From NCBI GenBank assembly GCA_937996765.1, contig CALKUG010000519.1, forward strand, positions 1 to 13,536: a DNA stretch of 13,536 nucleotides, written 5' to 3'. The stretch comes from an uncultured Ignavibacteria bacterium. Lineage in GTDB: Bacteria; Bacteroidota; Ignavibacteria; Ignavibacteriales; Ignavibacteriaceae. Below, one piece after another: positions 1 through 7,991 of the stretch. The position numbers were made by a program, and so were the translations under genes. The notes below the pieces were generated by a model, which was given only the letters and a program-made list of their open reading frames with translations, was not told the origin of the DNA and made no database searches. The first letter of the stretch is position 1; the number at the start of each line of letters is the position of its first letter.

Positions 1-333
1 TATAGTGAAAAAGTTAATGCTAAAAAGAACAACGGTTATCAAGGTTGGATGCCGGTTGATCAAAGCGTGTTAACACAGGCCACCACAAATATGAATATTG
101 GAGAGGTATCTAACCCCATTCCAAATTCAAACGGCTTCTCCGTTATCAAAGTAATAGCGAAGGATAAACCTCGTAAAAAAACATTCGAGGAAGCACGTCC
201 TGAAGTTTCGGGTCATTTTCAAGAATTTGAAAGTAAGCGTTTAGAAAGCGAATATAATGAACGTCTCCGCTCTACATTCAGACCTGAGCAATATTATGAT
301 ATATTATTATCAGCATTTAAAGAGCGTAAATAG
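1..333 (+). CDS. Parvulin-type peptidyl-prolyl isomerase, C-terminal part (5' end outside window)
   Basis: The reading frame is open from base 1 to the TAG at 331-333 and gives about 110 residues. It begins inside a PpiC/parvulin rotamase domain: the YSE...NNGYQGW segment corresponds to the usual 'YSEDP...GGDLGWF' strand-loop. It is followed by a region like the usual 'GEIS.PV....GFHIIKV' end of the fold (GEVSNPIPNSNGFSVIKV) and then a charged helical tail. The family catalyses cis-trans isomerisation of X-Pro bonds and, in SurA/PpiD relatives, chaperones envelope proteins. Location (periplasm or membrane-anchored) cannot be judged because the N-terminus is missing. The next gene begins inside the last codons of this one, so the two are probably translationally coupled. 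An internal ATG at 49 is not the true start, because the domain clearly extends upstream of it. Confidence 0.88.
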   Translation, partial: YSEKVNAKKNNGYQGWMPVDQSVLTQATTNMNIGEVSNPIPNSNGFSVIKVIAKDKPRKKTFEEARPEVSGHFQEFESKRLESEYNERLRSTFRPEQYYDILLSAFKERK

Positions 334-1135
334 CTTTTTACTTCTGATTTTGGTTTTTTGTTCGCTGCTCCTGTTTCCGGGATGCAGCGAGCAAAGAATT
401 AACGACCCCTTTGTTGCTCGAGTTGGTGATTCTTTTCTCTACTCGAGTGATATGTATCGAGACATAGATTCCTCTTCGCTCACCGCTGCACAGAAGCAAG
501 AGTATATTCGTAATTGGATCAATAAAGAGATTCTCTATAAACTTGCAGTTGATGCAGGTATAACAGAACAAGAGGATTTTTTGAGACTTAACGCTGAGTC
601 TCAAAAAGAACTTGCCGGAGCCTTGTATCTTCGCTCGGTTATTAAAAAGGGGGTTATGGCTCCCGACGAAAAAAAGCTAAGGGCATTTTACGAAGAAAGC
701 AAACACCGTTTTGCGCTTGAAGATGACTTGTTTTTTATTAGTTACGCCGTATTTGGCGATGAAGAGTCAGCGGTTAGTTTCAGAAATTTAATTGATGAAA
801 TAGGGTGGGAAAAGGCTTTGGCAAAAGTGAAGCTTCAACCTGGTTTTAAAGCTGGCGGAATTAACTCACGTGAATACCGATTCTCCTTTTTTTCGGGAGG
901 AATACTCAGAGTTGCCGAATCATTAGTCCCTGGTGAAACAAGCTTTGTTCTACATAATGAGACAGGCTATTTTGCAGTTATGAGATTAGAAAAAAAATTA
1001 CCGGCTGGTGAAATTCCCGGTTTCGAAGATATTAGAGAACGCATAGAAGAAAATTATCATTCTGTGCGTGTTAAAGAATTGACTGAAGAGCTTCTTCAAA
1101 AGTCGTATAAAGAATTTAAAGTTGAAACAAGATAA
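296..1135 (+). CDS. SurA/PpiC-like lipoprotein with a degenerate parvulin domain
   Basis: This is a 279-residue protein if started at ATG 296, overlapping the upstream gene by 38 bases. ATG 257 is also possible but would put 13 extra residues ahead of the signal sequence. From 296 the protein has a short N-region with one Lys, a hydrophobic stretch (residues 14-27) and a lipobox-like LFPGC with Cys30. It is therefore probably a lipoprotein, though Phe at -3 is not the classic Leu. Residues about 35-140 resemble the SurA N-terminal helical domain (VGDSFLYSSDM, then WINKEILYKLA). The C-terminal half aligns with a parvulin fold (LVPGETSFVLHNETGYFAVMR), but the GGDLGWF-type loop is poorly kept, so isomerase activity is doubtful. 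It lies between two other parvulin genes and ends 3 bases before the SurA gene. A chaperone role in the periplasm or at the outer membrane is inferred. Confidence 0.82.
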   Translation: MIYYYQHLKSVNSFLLLILVFCSLLLFPGCSEQRINDPFVARVGDSFLYSSDMYRDIDSSSLTAAQKQEYIRNWINKEILYKLAVDAGITEQEDFLRLNAESQKELAGALYLRSVIKKGVMAPDEKKLRAFYEESKHRFALEDDLFFISYAVFGDEESAVSFRNLIDEIGWEKALAKVKLQPGFKAGGINSREYRFSFFSGGILRVAESLVPGETSFVLHNETGYFAVMRLEKKLPAGEIPGFEDIRERIEENYHSVRVKELTEELLQKSYKEFKVETR

Positions 1136-1138
1136 AAA

Positions 1139-2419
1139 ATGATAAAAAAAATTTATTTGTTTTTGTGCATTCTCAGCGTAGCTAATTTTGCACAACAGGT
1201 TGTTGATAGAATTGTTGCTATTGTAGATAACGAAATTATTTTGCAAAGTGAACTCGACTATAAAACGGCTTTATTGGCTGCACAGAATAATATTGCCCCT
1301 GACTCACCCGGAATTAAAGAACGCGTATTAAACTCATTAATTGAAGAAAAATTAGTTTTCGCTCGGGCGCAACTTGATTCGATTACTGTGACCGCGGATG
1401 ATATTAACCGACAGATACAGTATCAAGTTGATAATTTTCTTCAGCAATTTGGATCCAAGGAGCGCTTGGAGCAAGTTTATGGAATGACTCTCGATAAAAT
1501 TAAGAGAGAAATGCGTGATGAAGTTGAAAAAAGCTTAATGATTCAGCGGGTGCGCGAGAAAAAGTTTGCTGATGTAGAAGTAACACGCAGAGAAGTAGAA
1601 GAATTTTTTACTGTTTATAAAGATAGTATAGGTGCAATTCCAGAAAAGGTGAGATTACGGCACATTTTCCGCAATCCTAACCCCTCAGAACAATTAAAGA
1701 AAAAATATTTTGATATCGCAAATGCAATTCGCGATTCATTGGTACAAGGTGCTGATTTTGGTAAGCTTGCTACACGCTGGTCGGAAGATCCGGGAAGTGC
1801 TGCTGAGGGAGGAGACCTTGGTTTTGTTCGCAGAGGTGTATTTTTCCCCGAGTTTGAATCTGCTGCTTTTGCACTTGAGCTTAATGAAATTTCAGAAGTT
1901 ACAGAATCACCGGTTGGATTCCATATCATACAATTATTAGAACGACGTGGCGAAACAATTAGATCGCGGCACATTCTCGTAAAAATAAAGGCGGATGCCG
2001 ACGCGGACTTAAATACCATCACTTTTTTAAATGAGCTACGAGATAGTATTGTTAGATTTGGCAAGCCCTTTGAGGATTTAGCCACGCGTTATAGCGAAGA
2101 TAAACAAACTGCTCAATTAGGTGGCGACCTTGGTACTTTGTACCTTTCGCAATTGGATAAAAATCTTTTAGATATTGTTTCAACACTGAAGCGCGGTGAA
2201 ATAAGCTTCCCAAAAAGAATTAATTTTGGTGGCGACCGCTATGGCTATCATATCGTGTGGCTTGAGGATAGGGTGCAACAGCATCAACCCGAATTGGCAC
2301 TCGATTACACGGAAATTAAAAATCTTGCACTCGAATTTAAAAAGCAGAATTTATATACCGCTTGGATTGAAGAACTCCGTGGCTCGATTTATTGGGAAAT
2401 TAAAGCAAAGGATTTGTAA
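1139..2419 (+). CDS. surA: SurA-like periplasmic chaperone with two parvulin domains
   Basis: The 426-residue protein starts with a Sec signal peptide (MIKKIYLFLCILSVANFAQ, cleavage probably near residue 18). A SurA N-terminal domain (about 20-140) follows, opening with VDRIVAIVDNEIILQSEL, a hallmark of the family. Two PpiC/parvulin domains come next, at about 171-268 (VRLRHIF...WSEDPGSAAEGGDLGFV...GFHIIQL) and 274-376 (IRSRHILVK...YSEDKQTAQLGGDLGTL...YGYHIVWL), and then a C-terminal helix. This is the full SurA architecture at about the usual length. Known members escort outer-membrane proteins through the periplasm. The first parvulin domain looks fully canonical and the second is mildly divergent in the strand after GGDLG. 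The gene starts 3 bases after the lipoprotein gene and ends 2 bases before the MoxR gene, so one transcript is likely. No clear Shine-Dalgarno sequence is visible. Confidence 0.94.
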   Translation: MIKKIYLFLCILSVANFAQQVVDRIVAIVDNEIILQSELDYKTALLAAQNNIAPDSPGIKERVLNSLIEEKLVFARAQLDSITVTADDINRQIQYQVDNFLQQFGSKERLEQVYGMTLDKIKREMRDEVEKSLMIQRVREKKFADVEVTRREVEEFFTVYKDSIGAIPEKVRLRHIFRNPNPSEQLKKKYFDIANAIRDSLVQGADFGKLATRWSEDPGSAAEGGDLGFVRRGVFFPEFESAAFALELNEISEVTESPVGFHIIQLLERRGETIRSRHILVKIKADADADLNTITFLNELRDSIVRFGKPFEDLATRYSEDKQTAQLGGDLGTLYLSQLDKNLLDIVSTLKRGEISFPKRINFGGDRYGYHIVWLEDRVQQHQPELALDYTEIKNLALEFKKQNLYTAWIEELRGSIYWEIKAKDL

Positions 2420-2421
2420 TT

Positions 2422-3411
2422 GTGAATCAGCCCAAGGATGATGTAGTTCTTGTTCAGGAGTTAGAAGAATCTGTAAGGTCTATTAAAACCGAACTTGGAA
2501 AAGTTATAATTGGGCAGAGTGATGCAATTGATAAATTGCTGGTCTCACTTTTTTCTCGAGGTCATTGTTTGTTGGTGGGTGTACCGGGTTTGGCAAAAAC
2601 TCTTCTTATTAAAACAGTGGCTGATGTATTAGATTTACGTTTTGGCAGGATTCAATTCACACCTGATTTGATGCCAAGTGATATAACCGGTACCGAGATT
2701 ATAGACGAAGACAAAGTAACGGGCAAACGAGATTATCGTTTTATACCAGGGCCAATATTCGCAAATGTTCTGTTGGCTGATGAAATTAATAGAACACCTC
2801 CAAAAACACAAGCTGCGCTATTGGAAGCCATGCAGGAACATAGGGTAACGGTTGCGGGCAAAACCTACCGTTTGGAAGAACCCTTTTTTGTACTTGCAAC
2901 ACAAAATCCCATTGAACAAGAAGGCACCTATCCGTTGCCTGAAGCTCAGTTGGATAGGTTTATGTTCAATCTTTGGTTGGATTACCCCTCTCTTGAGGAA
3001 GAGAAAGAAATTGTTAGAAGAACTACAGGTGCACCAAACGTTCAATTGAAGAAGGTATTAGGGGCGGCGCAAATAACAGAGTTCCAAGATTTAGTAAGAA
3101 GAGTTCCCGTAGCCGAAAATGTGATTGACTATGCTGCACGATTAGTAGGAAAAACTCGCGTTAATTATGGTTCAGCGGATGATTATATAAAAAAATATGT
3201 TCGCTGGGGTGCGGGTCCGAGAGCATCACAATTTATTATATTAGCTGCCAAAGCAATAGCAATTATGAACGGTAGATTTGTACCGGGCATTGATGATGTA
3301 CGCGAGGCAGTGATTCCCGTGCTAAGGCATCGAATAATTACTACTTTTACTGCCGAGGCAGAGGGGATACAATCAGTTGACGTGATTAACAGATTAGTGA
3401 AGGAAATTTAG
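2422..3411 (+). CDS. MoxR-family AAA+ ATPase
   Basis: The 329-residue protein starts at GTG 2422, two bases after the surA stop; no upstream start is available in this frame. Visible motifs are Walker A GVPGLAKT (53-60), Walker B around NVLLADEI (115-122), sensor 1 VLATQNP (157-163) and the EAQLDRF motif (175-181), followed by the MoxR-type helical lid (about 230-329, ending HRIITTF...IQSVDVINRLV). MoxR proteins are cytoplasmic AAA+ ATPases thought to act in protein maturation, usually beside genes for DUF58 or von Willebrand A proteins. No such partner lies in the next 4 kb here; the only tight neighbours are the isomerase genes. The target could therefore be an envelope process or a partner encoded elsewhere. 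Length and motifs look intact. Confidence 0.95.
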   Translation: MNQPKDDVVLVQELEESVRSIKTELGKVIIGQSDAIDKLLVSLFSRGHCLLVGVPGLAKTLLIKTVADVLDLRFGRIQFTPDLMPSDITGTEIIDEDKVTGKRDYRFIPGPIFANVLLADEINRTPPKTQAALLEAMQEHRVTVAGKTYRLEEPFFVLATQNPIEQEGTYPLPEAQLDRFMFNLWLDYPSLEEEKEIVRRTTGAPNVQLKKVLGAAQITEFQDLVRRVPVAENVIDYAARLVGKTRVNYGSADDYIKKYVRWGAGPRASQFIILAAKAIAIMNGRFVPGIDDVREAVIPVLRHRIITTFTAEAEGIQSVDVINRLVKEI

Positions 3412-3442
3412 CTACAGGCTTTTAGTTTTTTGTTAATCTTTT

Positions 3443-3450
3443 TATATTTG
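3443..3450 (+). promoter_or_regulatory. Possible Bacteroidota-type -7 box (TATATTTG)
   Basis: TATATTTG fits the TAnnTTTG -7 consensus described for Bacteroidota. It lies in the 65-base gap between the MoxR gene and the next gene, 26 bases upstream of its GTG start. The only upstream TTTG (3429-3432) is too close (10 bases) to be the usual -33 element; a TTTA at 3421-3424 is at a better distance but is a poor match. This is a motif match only. Confidence 0.35.
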
Positions 3451-3465
3451 AATCTAATCATCTTT

Positions 3466-3470
3466 GGAAG
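3466..3470 (+). promoter_or_regulatory. Ribosome binding site GGAAG supporting GTG start at 3477
   Basis: GGAAG ends 6 bases before GTG 3477, a good Shine-Dalgarno spacing in a genome stretch where such sites are mostly weak. It favours the GTG at 3477 as the real start of the multi-receiver protein. Confidence 0.55.
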
Positions 3471-3476
3471 ATACAA

Positions 3477-5819
3477 GTGAATTCTGTTTTAAACTTTATC
3501 TCGGGTGTAAATGCACTGATTAAGGCAGCAGAGCTGCGTAATCCGGATTTTTATAACTCGCTTTGCGAATTTTTAGTTGAAAGTTTTCAGCTAAACTCAG
3601 CAATAATTTCTAAAATAATTACTCCCGGAAAGGCTGTGGTATTAGGTAAATCCTCAACAGCTCGCCGAACTTTTTCACTTGGGAGCGAAATTACTTGCGC
3701 AAAATGTTCTCACCTGAACTCACCGCAAAAAGAATTTCACATACTGCATACCGATAAAGGTTGCGAACTGAACTCAACAGATTTTGTTCTGTACGAGGGT
3801 TGTATGCTCATTCAGGTGAATGAGATAGATTCTTTGTTCTTGAAGATTTCTAAAAAATCTGCATTTACTTCCACCGACAAAGAAGAAATTCAAACTGCAT
3901 CACGGTTTGTTGGTAATCTGTTAAAGGGTTTTTACGGTAGCATCAACAACGATGTTACAACCGCAAAAGTAGTTTCCACAGTTGCCAATGATTTCCGTTC
4001 AGCTGCAAACAGTATAATCGGCTTTGTTTCGATGATTAATGACGACCGATTAAACCCCGCTCACACACCCTATGTTAATTCAATTCGTGAAAGTTCGCAA
4101 AAGCTACTCGCATTAGTAAACGATGTGTTAGAGGTTGCGCGAATAGAAACTTCTGCAATAAAATCCAACCCTACCCCTGTTAAGCTTGGAAGTATTATTG
4201 AAGAAGTGATTGGAATAGTTAAAGAGCGCCCCGGAGCCCCCGTTCATTTTGATTCTAAAGTTGGTAGTGATTTAATTTCCATAGATTCCTCAATTGGTAA
4301 ACAAGTAGTATCAAACATTCTTGCTTTTTTGAGATTTTACACAAAAGCCGGTTCCGTGGAAGTGACCCTGAGTCATCCTTCGGCTTCAGTTATCTCAGCA
4401 TTATTTACTTCTTCTTCATTAATGTTAGATACTAAAACCTTAGCCCAGCTCATTTCACTTTCGGAAGATGGAAAAGAGAGCGGTCAGGAGTTCCCCATAG
4501 CTGCAAGGCTTGCAATTATTATTGCTAAGAAGTATATGGCTATGTTGGGTGGAACACTATCGTTATTTGGTTCGCGAGAACAGGGAACCGTATTTGAAAT
4601 AACTTTCTCGTTACAAACACCAAAAACCCTTGAGCAAACAATTACCTCGTTACCAAAACCGGGTATCAAAACAAAGGTTCTTGTAATACAAGATGATTAT
4701 GCTACGTCGAAATTGCTGAGCAATTATCTTACTCGGTGGGGCTATCAACCCGTGGTTATAAACTCGGGTCTCAAAGCTCTTGAGATGTTAGAAGATGATT
4801 CGTTTTTAGCAGTTATTACCGACATTATTTTACCGGATATCAACGGATTGGAATTTTTACAACGTGTGCGCGAAAACCGTAAAACTAAATCGGTTCCGGT
4901 TATAGTTGCATCTGTAGAAGCAGAACAGCAAAAGGCCTTTTTGATGGGTGCTGTTGAATACTTTGTTAAGCCGATTTCTTATAAAGATTTGGTTGAAGTT
5001 TTAACAAGCTTTAAACTGAAGAAAAACGCCAACATCCTTTGTGTTGACGATGATTTACCAACACTTAATTTGGTTAAAGATGCAATTATTTCAGCAGGAT
5101 TTAACCCAATTGCTGAAAACTTCTCAGCGCAAGTAATGCAGAATGTACGATACATTGACCTTGATTTAGCAATTGTTGACTTGGATATGCCGGAAGTATC
5201 AGGTTTTGAACTGATTAAAATGCTTAAATCAGATCCAAAATTTGCAAACTTACCTATTGTAATCTACACCGGTAAAGAAAACTACGAAGAAGACCTTGCA
5301 AAAATAGACGGCTTATTCACCGAATTATTAAGCAAGAAGAGCACAAAGCTCGAAGACCTTGCTGATACTATAAGCCGCATGGTAAATAAATACGAGGAAG
5401 CAACACCTCCTGAAGTTGCCGCACAACAAAGTGCCGATACTGCCAAAATTCTTTTGGTGGAAGATTACAAACACTCACAAATAATAGTTACACGCTTATT
5501 GAAGAAAAATGGTTTTGCTTCTGTTGTGGTTTGCGAAAATGGAGCCGAAGCAGTTGAACAAGCAACCAACCAACACTTCGATTTAATTCTTATGGATATG
5601 CAAATGCCTGTTATGAACGGCTTTGAAGCAACCGAGAGAATACGCCAAATGGCTGGCTATAAAGATGTTCCTATTATAGCACTTACTGCATTTGCAATGA
5701 AAGGCGATCGGGAAAAGTGTCTCGAAGCCGGAGCAACTGACTACATTCCTAAACCAATTGATAGTCATGATTTTATCGAAAAAGTTAAATACTATACATC
5801 AAACAAAGTTAAAGCTTAA
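3477..5819 (+). CDS. Pseudo-histidine-kinase with three receiver domains (hybrid sensor-like protein)
   Basis: The 780-residue soluble protein has, in order: an N-terminal GAF-like region (about 1-155) with Cys74, Cys77, Cys96 and Cys109; a HisKA-like helical pair (about 160-225); a HATPase-like fold (about 235-380); and receivers REC1 (about 399-512), REC2 (517-637) and REC3 (656-775). No membrane segment or signal peptide is visible. The kinase part looks dead. The H-box aligns as ANDFRSAANSIIGF, so the phosphoacceptor His is Asn171 and the TP is SA. The N-box keeps only one Asn (Asn280), and the DxGxG and GxGLG loops are gone. The receivers are largely intact: REC1 has D406/D407, D449, S479, K498; REC2 has D524-526, D568, T598 and probably K620; REC3 has E662/D663, D707, T737, K759. 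No DNA-binding or enzymatic output domain is present. It may take phosphate from another kinase or act as a scaffold. gltX follows after 26 bases. Confidence 0.88.
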   Translation: MNSVLNFISGVNALIKAAELRNPDFYNSLCEFLVESFQLNSAIISKIITPGKAVVLGKSSTARRTFSLGSEITCAKCSHLNSPQKEFHILHTDKGCELNSTDFVLYEGCMLIQVNEIDSLFLKISKKSAFTSTDKEEIQTASRFVGNLLKGFYGSINNDVTTAKVVSTVANDFRSAANSIIGFVSMINDDRLNPAHTPYVNSIRESSQKLLALVNDVLEVARIETSAIKSNPTPVKLGSIIEEVIGIVKERPGAPVHFDSKVGSDLISIDSSIGKQVVSNILAFLRFYTKAGSVEVTLSHPSASVISALFTSSSLMLDTKTLAQLISLSEDGKESGQEFPIAARLAIIIAKKYMAMLGGTLSLFGSREQGTVFEITFSLQTPKTLEQTITSLPKPGIKTKVLVIQDDYATSKLLSNYLTRWGYQPVVINSGLKALEMLEDDSFLAVITDIILPDINGLEFLQRVRENRKTKSVPVIVASVEAEQQKAFLMGAVEYFVKPISYKDLVEVLTSFKLKKNANILCVDDDLPTLNLVKDAIISAGFNPIAENFSAQVMQNVRYIDLDLAIVDLDMPEVSGFELIKMLKSDPKFANLPIVIYTGKENYEEDLAKIDGLFTELLSKKSTKLEDLADTISRMVNKYEEATPPEVAAQQSADTAKILLVEDYKHSQIIVTRLLKKNGFASVVVCENGAEAVEQATNQHFDLILMDMQMPVMNGFEATERIRQMAGYKDVPIIALTAFAMKGDREKCLEAGATDYIPKPIDSHDFIEKVKYYTSNKVKA

Positions 5820-5845
5820 TCGCCGAATAGTAGGACCTTACTGAA

Positions 5846-7303
5846 ATGATTCACGAATCCCCGAGGGTGCGATTTGCACCTTCTCCCACCGGTTATTTAC
5901 ACGTGGGAGGCCTAAGAACTGCCCTTTATAATTACCTCTATGCAAAAAAATTAAACGGAGCTTTTGTACTTCGCATCGAAGATACCGATAGAACAAGATA
6001 TGTTGAAGGTGCCGTAGAAAATCTTATCGCCACACTACAATGGGCAGGCCTTGATTTTGACGAGGGCCCTATAATAGGCGGTGATTATGGTCCATATCTG
6101 CAATCTGAGCGATTGGATATCTACAAACAGCATGCACAGCAACTTATTGCAAGCGGAGATGCCTACTATTGTTTTTGTAATGCCGAACGTATCGAAAAGG
6201 TACGAGAGGAGCAGAAGGCAATAGGGATACAACCCCGCTACGATAAACACTGCCTTGCATTAAGTAAAGAAGAAGTGCAACAAAAACTTGATGCAGGTGA
6301 GCCTTACGTGATAAGACTTAATGTTCGCCCAGGGGGTGTTGTTGGGTTTGATGATGAAATTCGTGAGCATGTTGAGTTCTCAACAGATGTAATAGACGAC
6401 CAAGTATTAATGAAAAGTGATGGCTTCCCTACTTATCATCTTGCAAACGTTGTTGACGACCATTTAATGAAAATTACCATGGTTATACGAGGTGAAGAGT
6501 GGTTAAGTTCAACACCCAAGCATATTTTACTTTATGATGCTTTTGGATGGGAAAAACCAAAGTTTGCACATTTGCCATTGCTCTTAAACGCCGATAGATC
6601 TAAATTAAGCAAACGCCAAGGTGATGTAGCTGTTGAATCCTACCGCGAAAAAGGATATTTAAAAGAAGCAATTCTTAATTTTATTGCTCTCTTAGGATGG
6701 CATGGACCGGATGATAAAGAACTTTACACAATTGCAGAGTTAATTGAAGCTTTTTCTTTGGAAAGAGTAAGTAAATCAGGTGCTGTATTCGATTTGCAGA
6801 AATTAGCTTGGTTGAATCAAGAATATCTCAAAACCTATGATCCCAAATTAATGATACCTGAGTTTCGCACTTCAATAGAGAAGCAATTGCACGTTTCTTT
6901 AGAAGAAGTTGATGATGAGTGGCTTATAGATGTTTTTATTCAGATGCGCGAACGTATTAACGTTATTGATGAGGTTGCAATTCAGGCTCCGTATTTCTTT
7001 CTGCCACCGGATGTATACGATGAAAAATCTGTTGGCAAAAATTGGAATACTGAAGCTTCGCGTTCTGTAACTGAATTAGCAAATCGTGTTGAGGTCATGG
7101 ATGACCCAAGTAAAGAGGATTATGAAGCGGCTTTAAGAATGATTGTAAGTGAACGCGGTATCAATGCCGGTAAACTTATACATCCTGTTCGTCTTGCTGT
7201 TTCAGGTGTATCAGGGGGTCCCGGCTTATTTGATATACTTTACCTTATCGGCAAAGATGAAACGGTAGAAAGATTACGTACAGCAGTTGAACGATTGGGT
7301 TAA
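5846..7303 (+). CDS. gltX: Glutamyl-tRNA synthetase
   Basis: The 485-residue class I aminoacyl-tRNA synthetase charges tRNA-Glu with glutamate in the cytoplasm. The start shows the classic RFAPSPTGYLHVGGLRTAL (residues 9-27), which carries the HIGH-equivalent motif (H19-V-G-G). The KMSKS equivalent is KLSKR at 253-257, within DRSKLSKRQGD. RIEDTDRTR (43-51) and the IRGEEWLSSTPKH segment (214-226) are also typical. A Zn-binding-like segment has C109-x-C111 and C136, but the fourth ligand position expected from E. coli (a His two residues after the third Cys) is Ala138, so zinc may be absent. The anticodon-binding C-terminal half and the overall length are normal. AGGA at 5832-5835 may be the ribosome binding site. 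The 26-base gap suggests co-transcription with the receiver protein. The gene ends inside a hairpin shared with the convergent B12 gene. Confidence 0.98.
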   Translation: MIHESPRVRFAPSPTGYLHVGGLRTALYNYLYAKKLNGAFVLRIEDTDRTRYVEGAVENLIATLQWAGLDFDEGPIIGGDYGPYLQSERLDIYKQHAQQLIASGDAYYCFCNAERIEKVREEQKAIGIQPRYDKHCLALSKEEVQQKLDAGEPYVIRLNVRPGGVVGFDDEIREHVEFSTDVIDDQVLMKSDGFPTYHLANVVDDHLMKITMVIRGEEWLSSTPKHILLYDAFGWEKPKFAHLPLLLNADRSKLSKRQGDVAVESYREKGYLKEAILNFIALLGWHGPDDKELYTIAELIEAFSLERVSKSGAVFDLQKLAWLNQEYLKTYDPKLMIPEFRTSIEKQLHVSLEEVDDEWLIDVFIQMRERINVIDEVAIQAPYFFLPPDVYDEKSVGKNWNTEASRSVTELANRVEVMDDPSKEDYEAALRMIVSERGINAGKLIHPVRLAVSGVSGGPGLFDILYLIGKDETVERLRTAVERLG

Positions 7304-7317
7304 AAATCCAATCGTTC
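7289..7317. terminator. Hairpin across both convergent stop codons, likely bidirectional terminator
   Basis: GAACGATTGG (7289-7298) is the exact reverse complement of CCAATCGTTC (7308-7317), separated by a 9-base A/T-rich loop that can add two or three weak pairs. The structure contains the gltX TAA (7301-7303) and reaches the first base of the opposing gene's stop (7317-7319 on the + strand). There is only a weak T-rich stretch downstream on either side, so efficiency is uncertain, but the position between convergent genes fits termination. Confidence 0.6.
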
Positions 7318-7991
7318 TAATTTACTATTTTGGGTTCTGGTTGTTGTGCGTATTCAGCAACTAAAAAAGCATCCAATTCATTCAGGGATGCAAACGAGAA
7401 TACTCGGTTATGCCTTGATGTAATAAGTTTATCGTCTTCAGCAATTCCCTGACCGCCAATAATTATTGTCATATCAGGGTACTTCGCCTTAATCTCATCT
7501 ACAACATCTATCAACCGTCCGATATTCATATAAAGACTTAATGAAAGACCTACAATATTGGGCTTTTTGATTTCGATAAGCTTAATTACTTCACGCGAAG
7601 GTGTACTTGCACCGAGATAAAAGGTATCCCATCCGTTCAGTTCAAAAATATGTGAGACCATTACTGCCCCAATATCATGGAACTCCTTATCTACGCAAGT
7701 AATTATTACTTTTAACTCTTTATGCTTATTTGCTTGGTAGCGGGTGAAAAGTAGATTGACAAGCCCCTTGGTTATCTGCGAAGCTATATGCTCTTCAGCT
7801 ATAGAAACTCTTCCTTGTTCCCAGAGTTTCCCAATGCGGTACATAGCTTTTTGCAATAAGCTTGTATAAATATCTTTAATATCTACACCCTGCTCAACTA
7901 ACGTGAGAACAATCTCCCCACATCTGGTTTTGTCGCCGTTTAACAGTGAGTTGTAGTAGTCTAAGAAATAGACTTCTTTAATATCTGACAT
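7317..7991 (-). CDS. Stand-alone cobalamin-binding protein with CarH/LitR-like sensor module
   Basis: The 224-residue protein has a helical cap domain (about 8-88) and a Rossmann-like B12-binding domain (about 93-213). The cap carries W57-x9-E67-H68 (WEQGRVSIAEEH), the Wx9EH signature of the adenosylcobalamin-dependent CarH/LitR photoreceptors. The B12 domain has E103-F-H105-D-I-G108, the ExHxxG variant in which His is the lower axial cobalt ligand. It also has GLSLSL (148-153), probably the SxL motif, and IIGGQG (177-182) at the nucleotide-loop position. Unlike CarH there is no N-terminal MerR DNA-binding domain, and translation starts just before the cap. The residue after Trp57 is Glu58, where Thermus CarH has the His that caps cobalt in the light state. 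A light- or B12-sensing adaptor is the best inference; a corrinoid methyl carrier is the alternative, though no methyltransferase gene is nearby. The start is ATG at 7991 (+ strand CAT), with only a weak ribosome binding site. It lies 102 bases after nifU on the same strand. Confidence 0.88.
   Translation of the reverse strand: MSDIKEVYFLDYYNSLLNGDKTRCGEIVLTLVEQGVDIKDIYTSLLQKAMYRIGKLWEQGRVSIAEEHIASQITKGLVNLLFTRYQANKHKELKVIITCVDKEFHDIGAVMVSHIFELNGWDTFYLGASTPSREVIKLIEIKKPNIVGLSLSLYMNIGRLIDVVDEIKAKYPDMTIIIGGQGIAEDDKLITSRHNRVFSFASLNELDAFLVAEYAQQPEPKIVN

Noticed and set aside
257..295. ATG 257 as the start of the parvulin lipoprotein
   Set aside because: It would place a polar 13-residue extension before the signal sequence and lengthen the overlap with the upstream gene to 77 bases; ATG 296 gives a normal lipoprotein signal.
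1615..2085. 156-codon open frame on the - strand inside surA
   Set aside because: It is antisense to a well-supported SurA gene, its protein is Ser/Lys/Arg-rich without a recognisable domain, and it has no ribosome binding site I can see.
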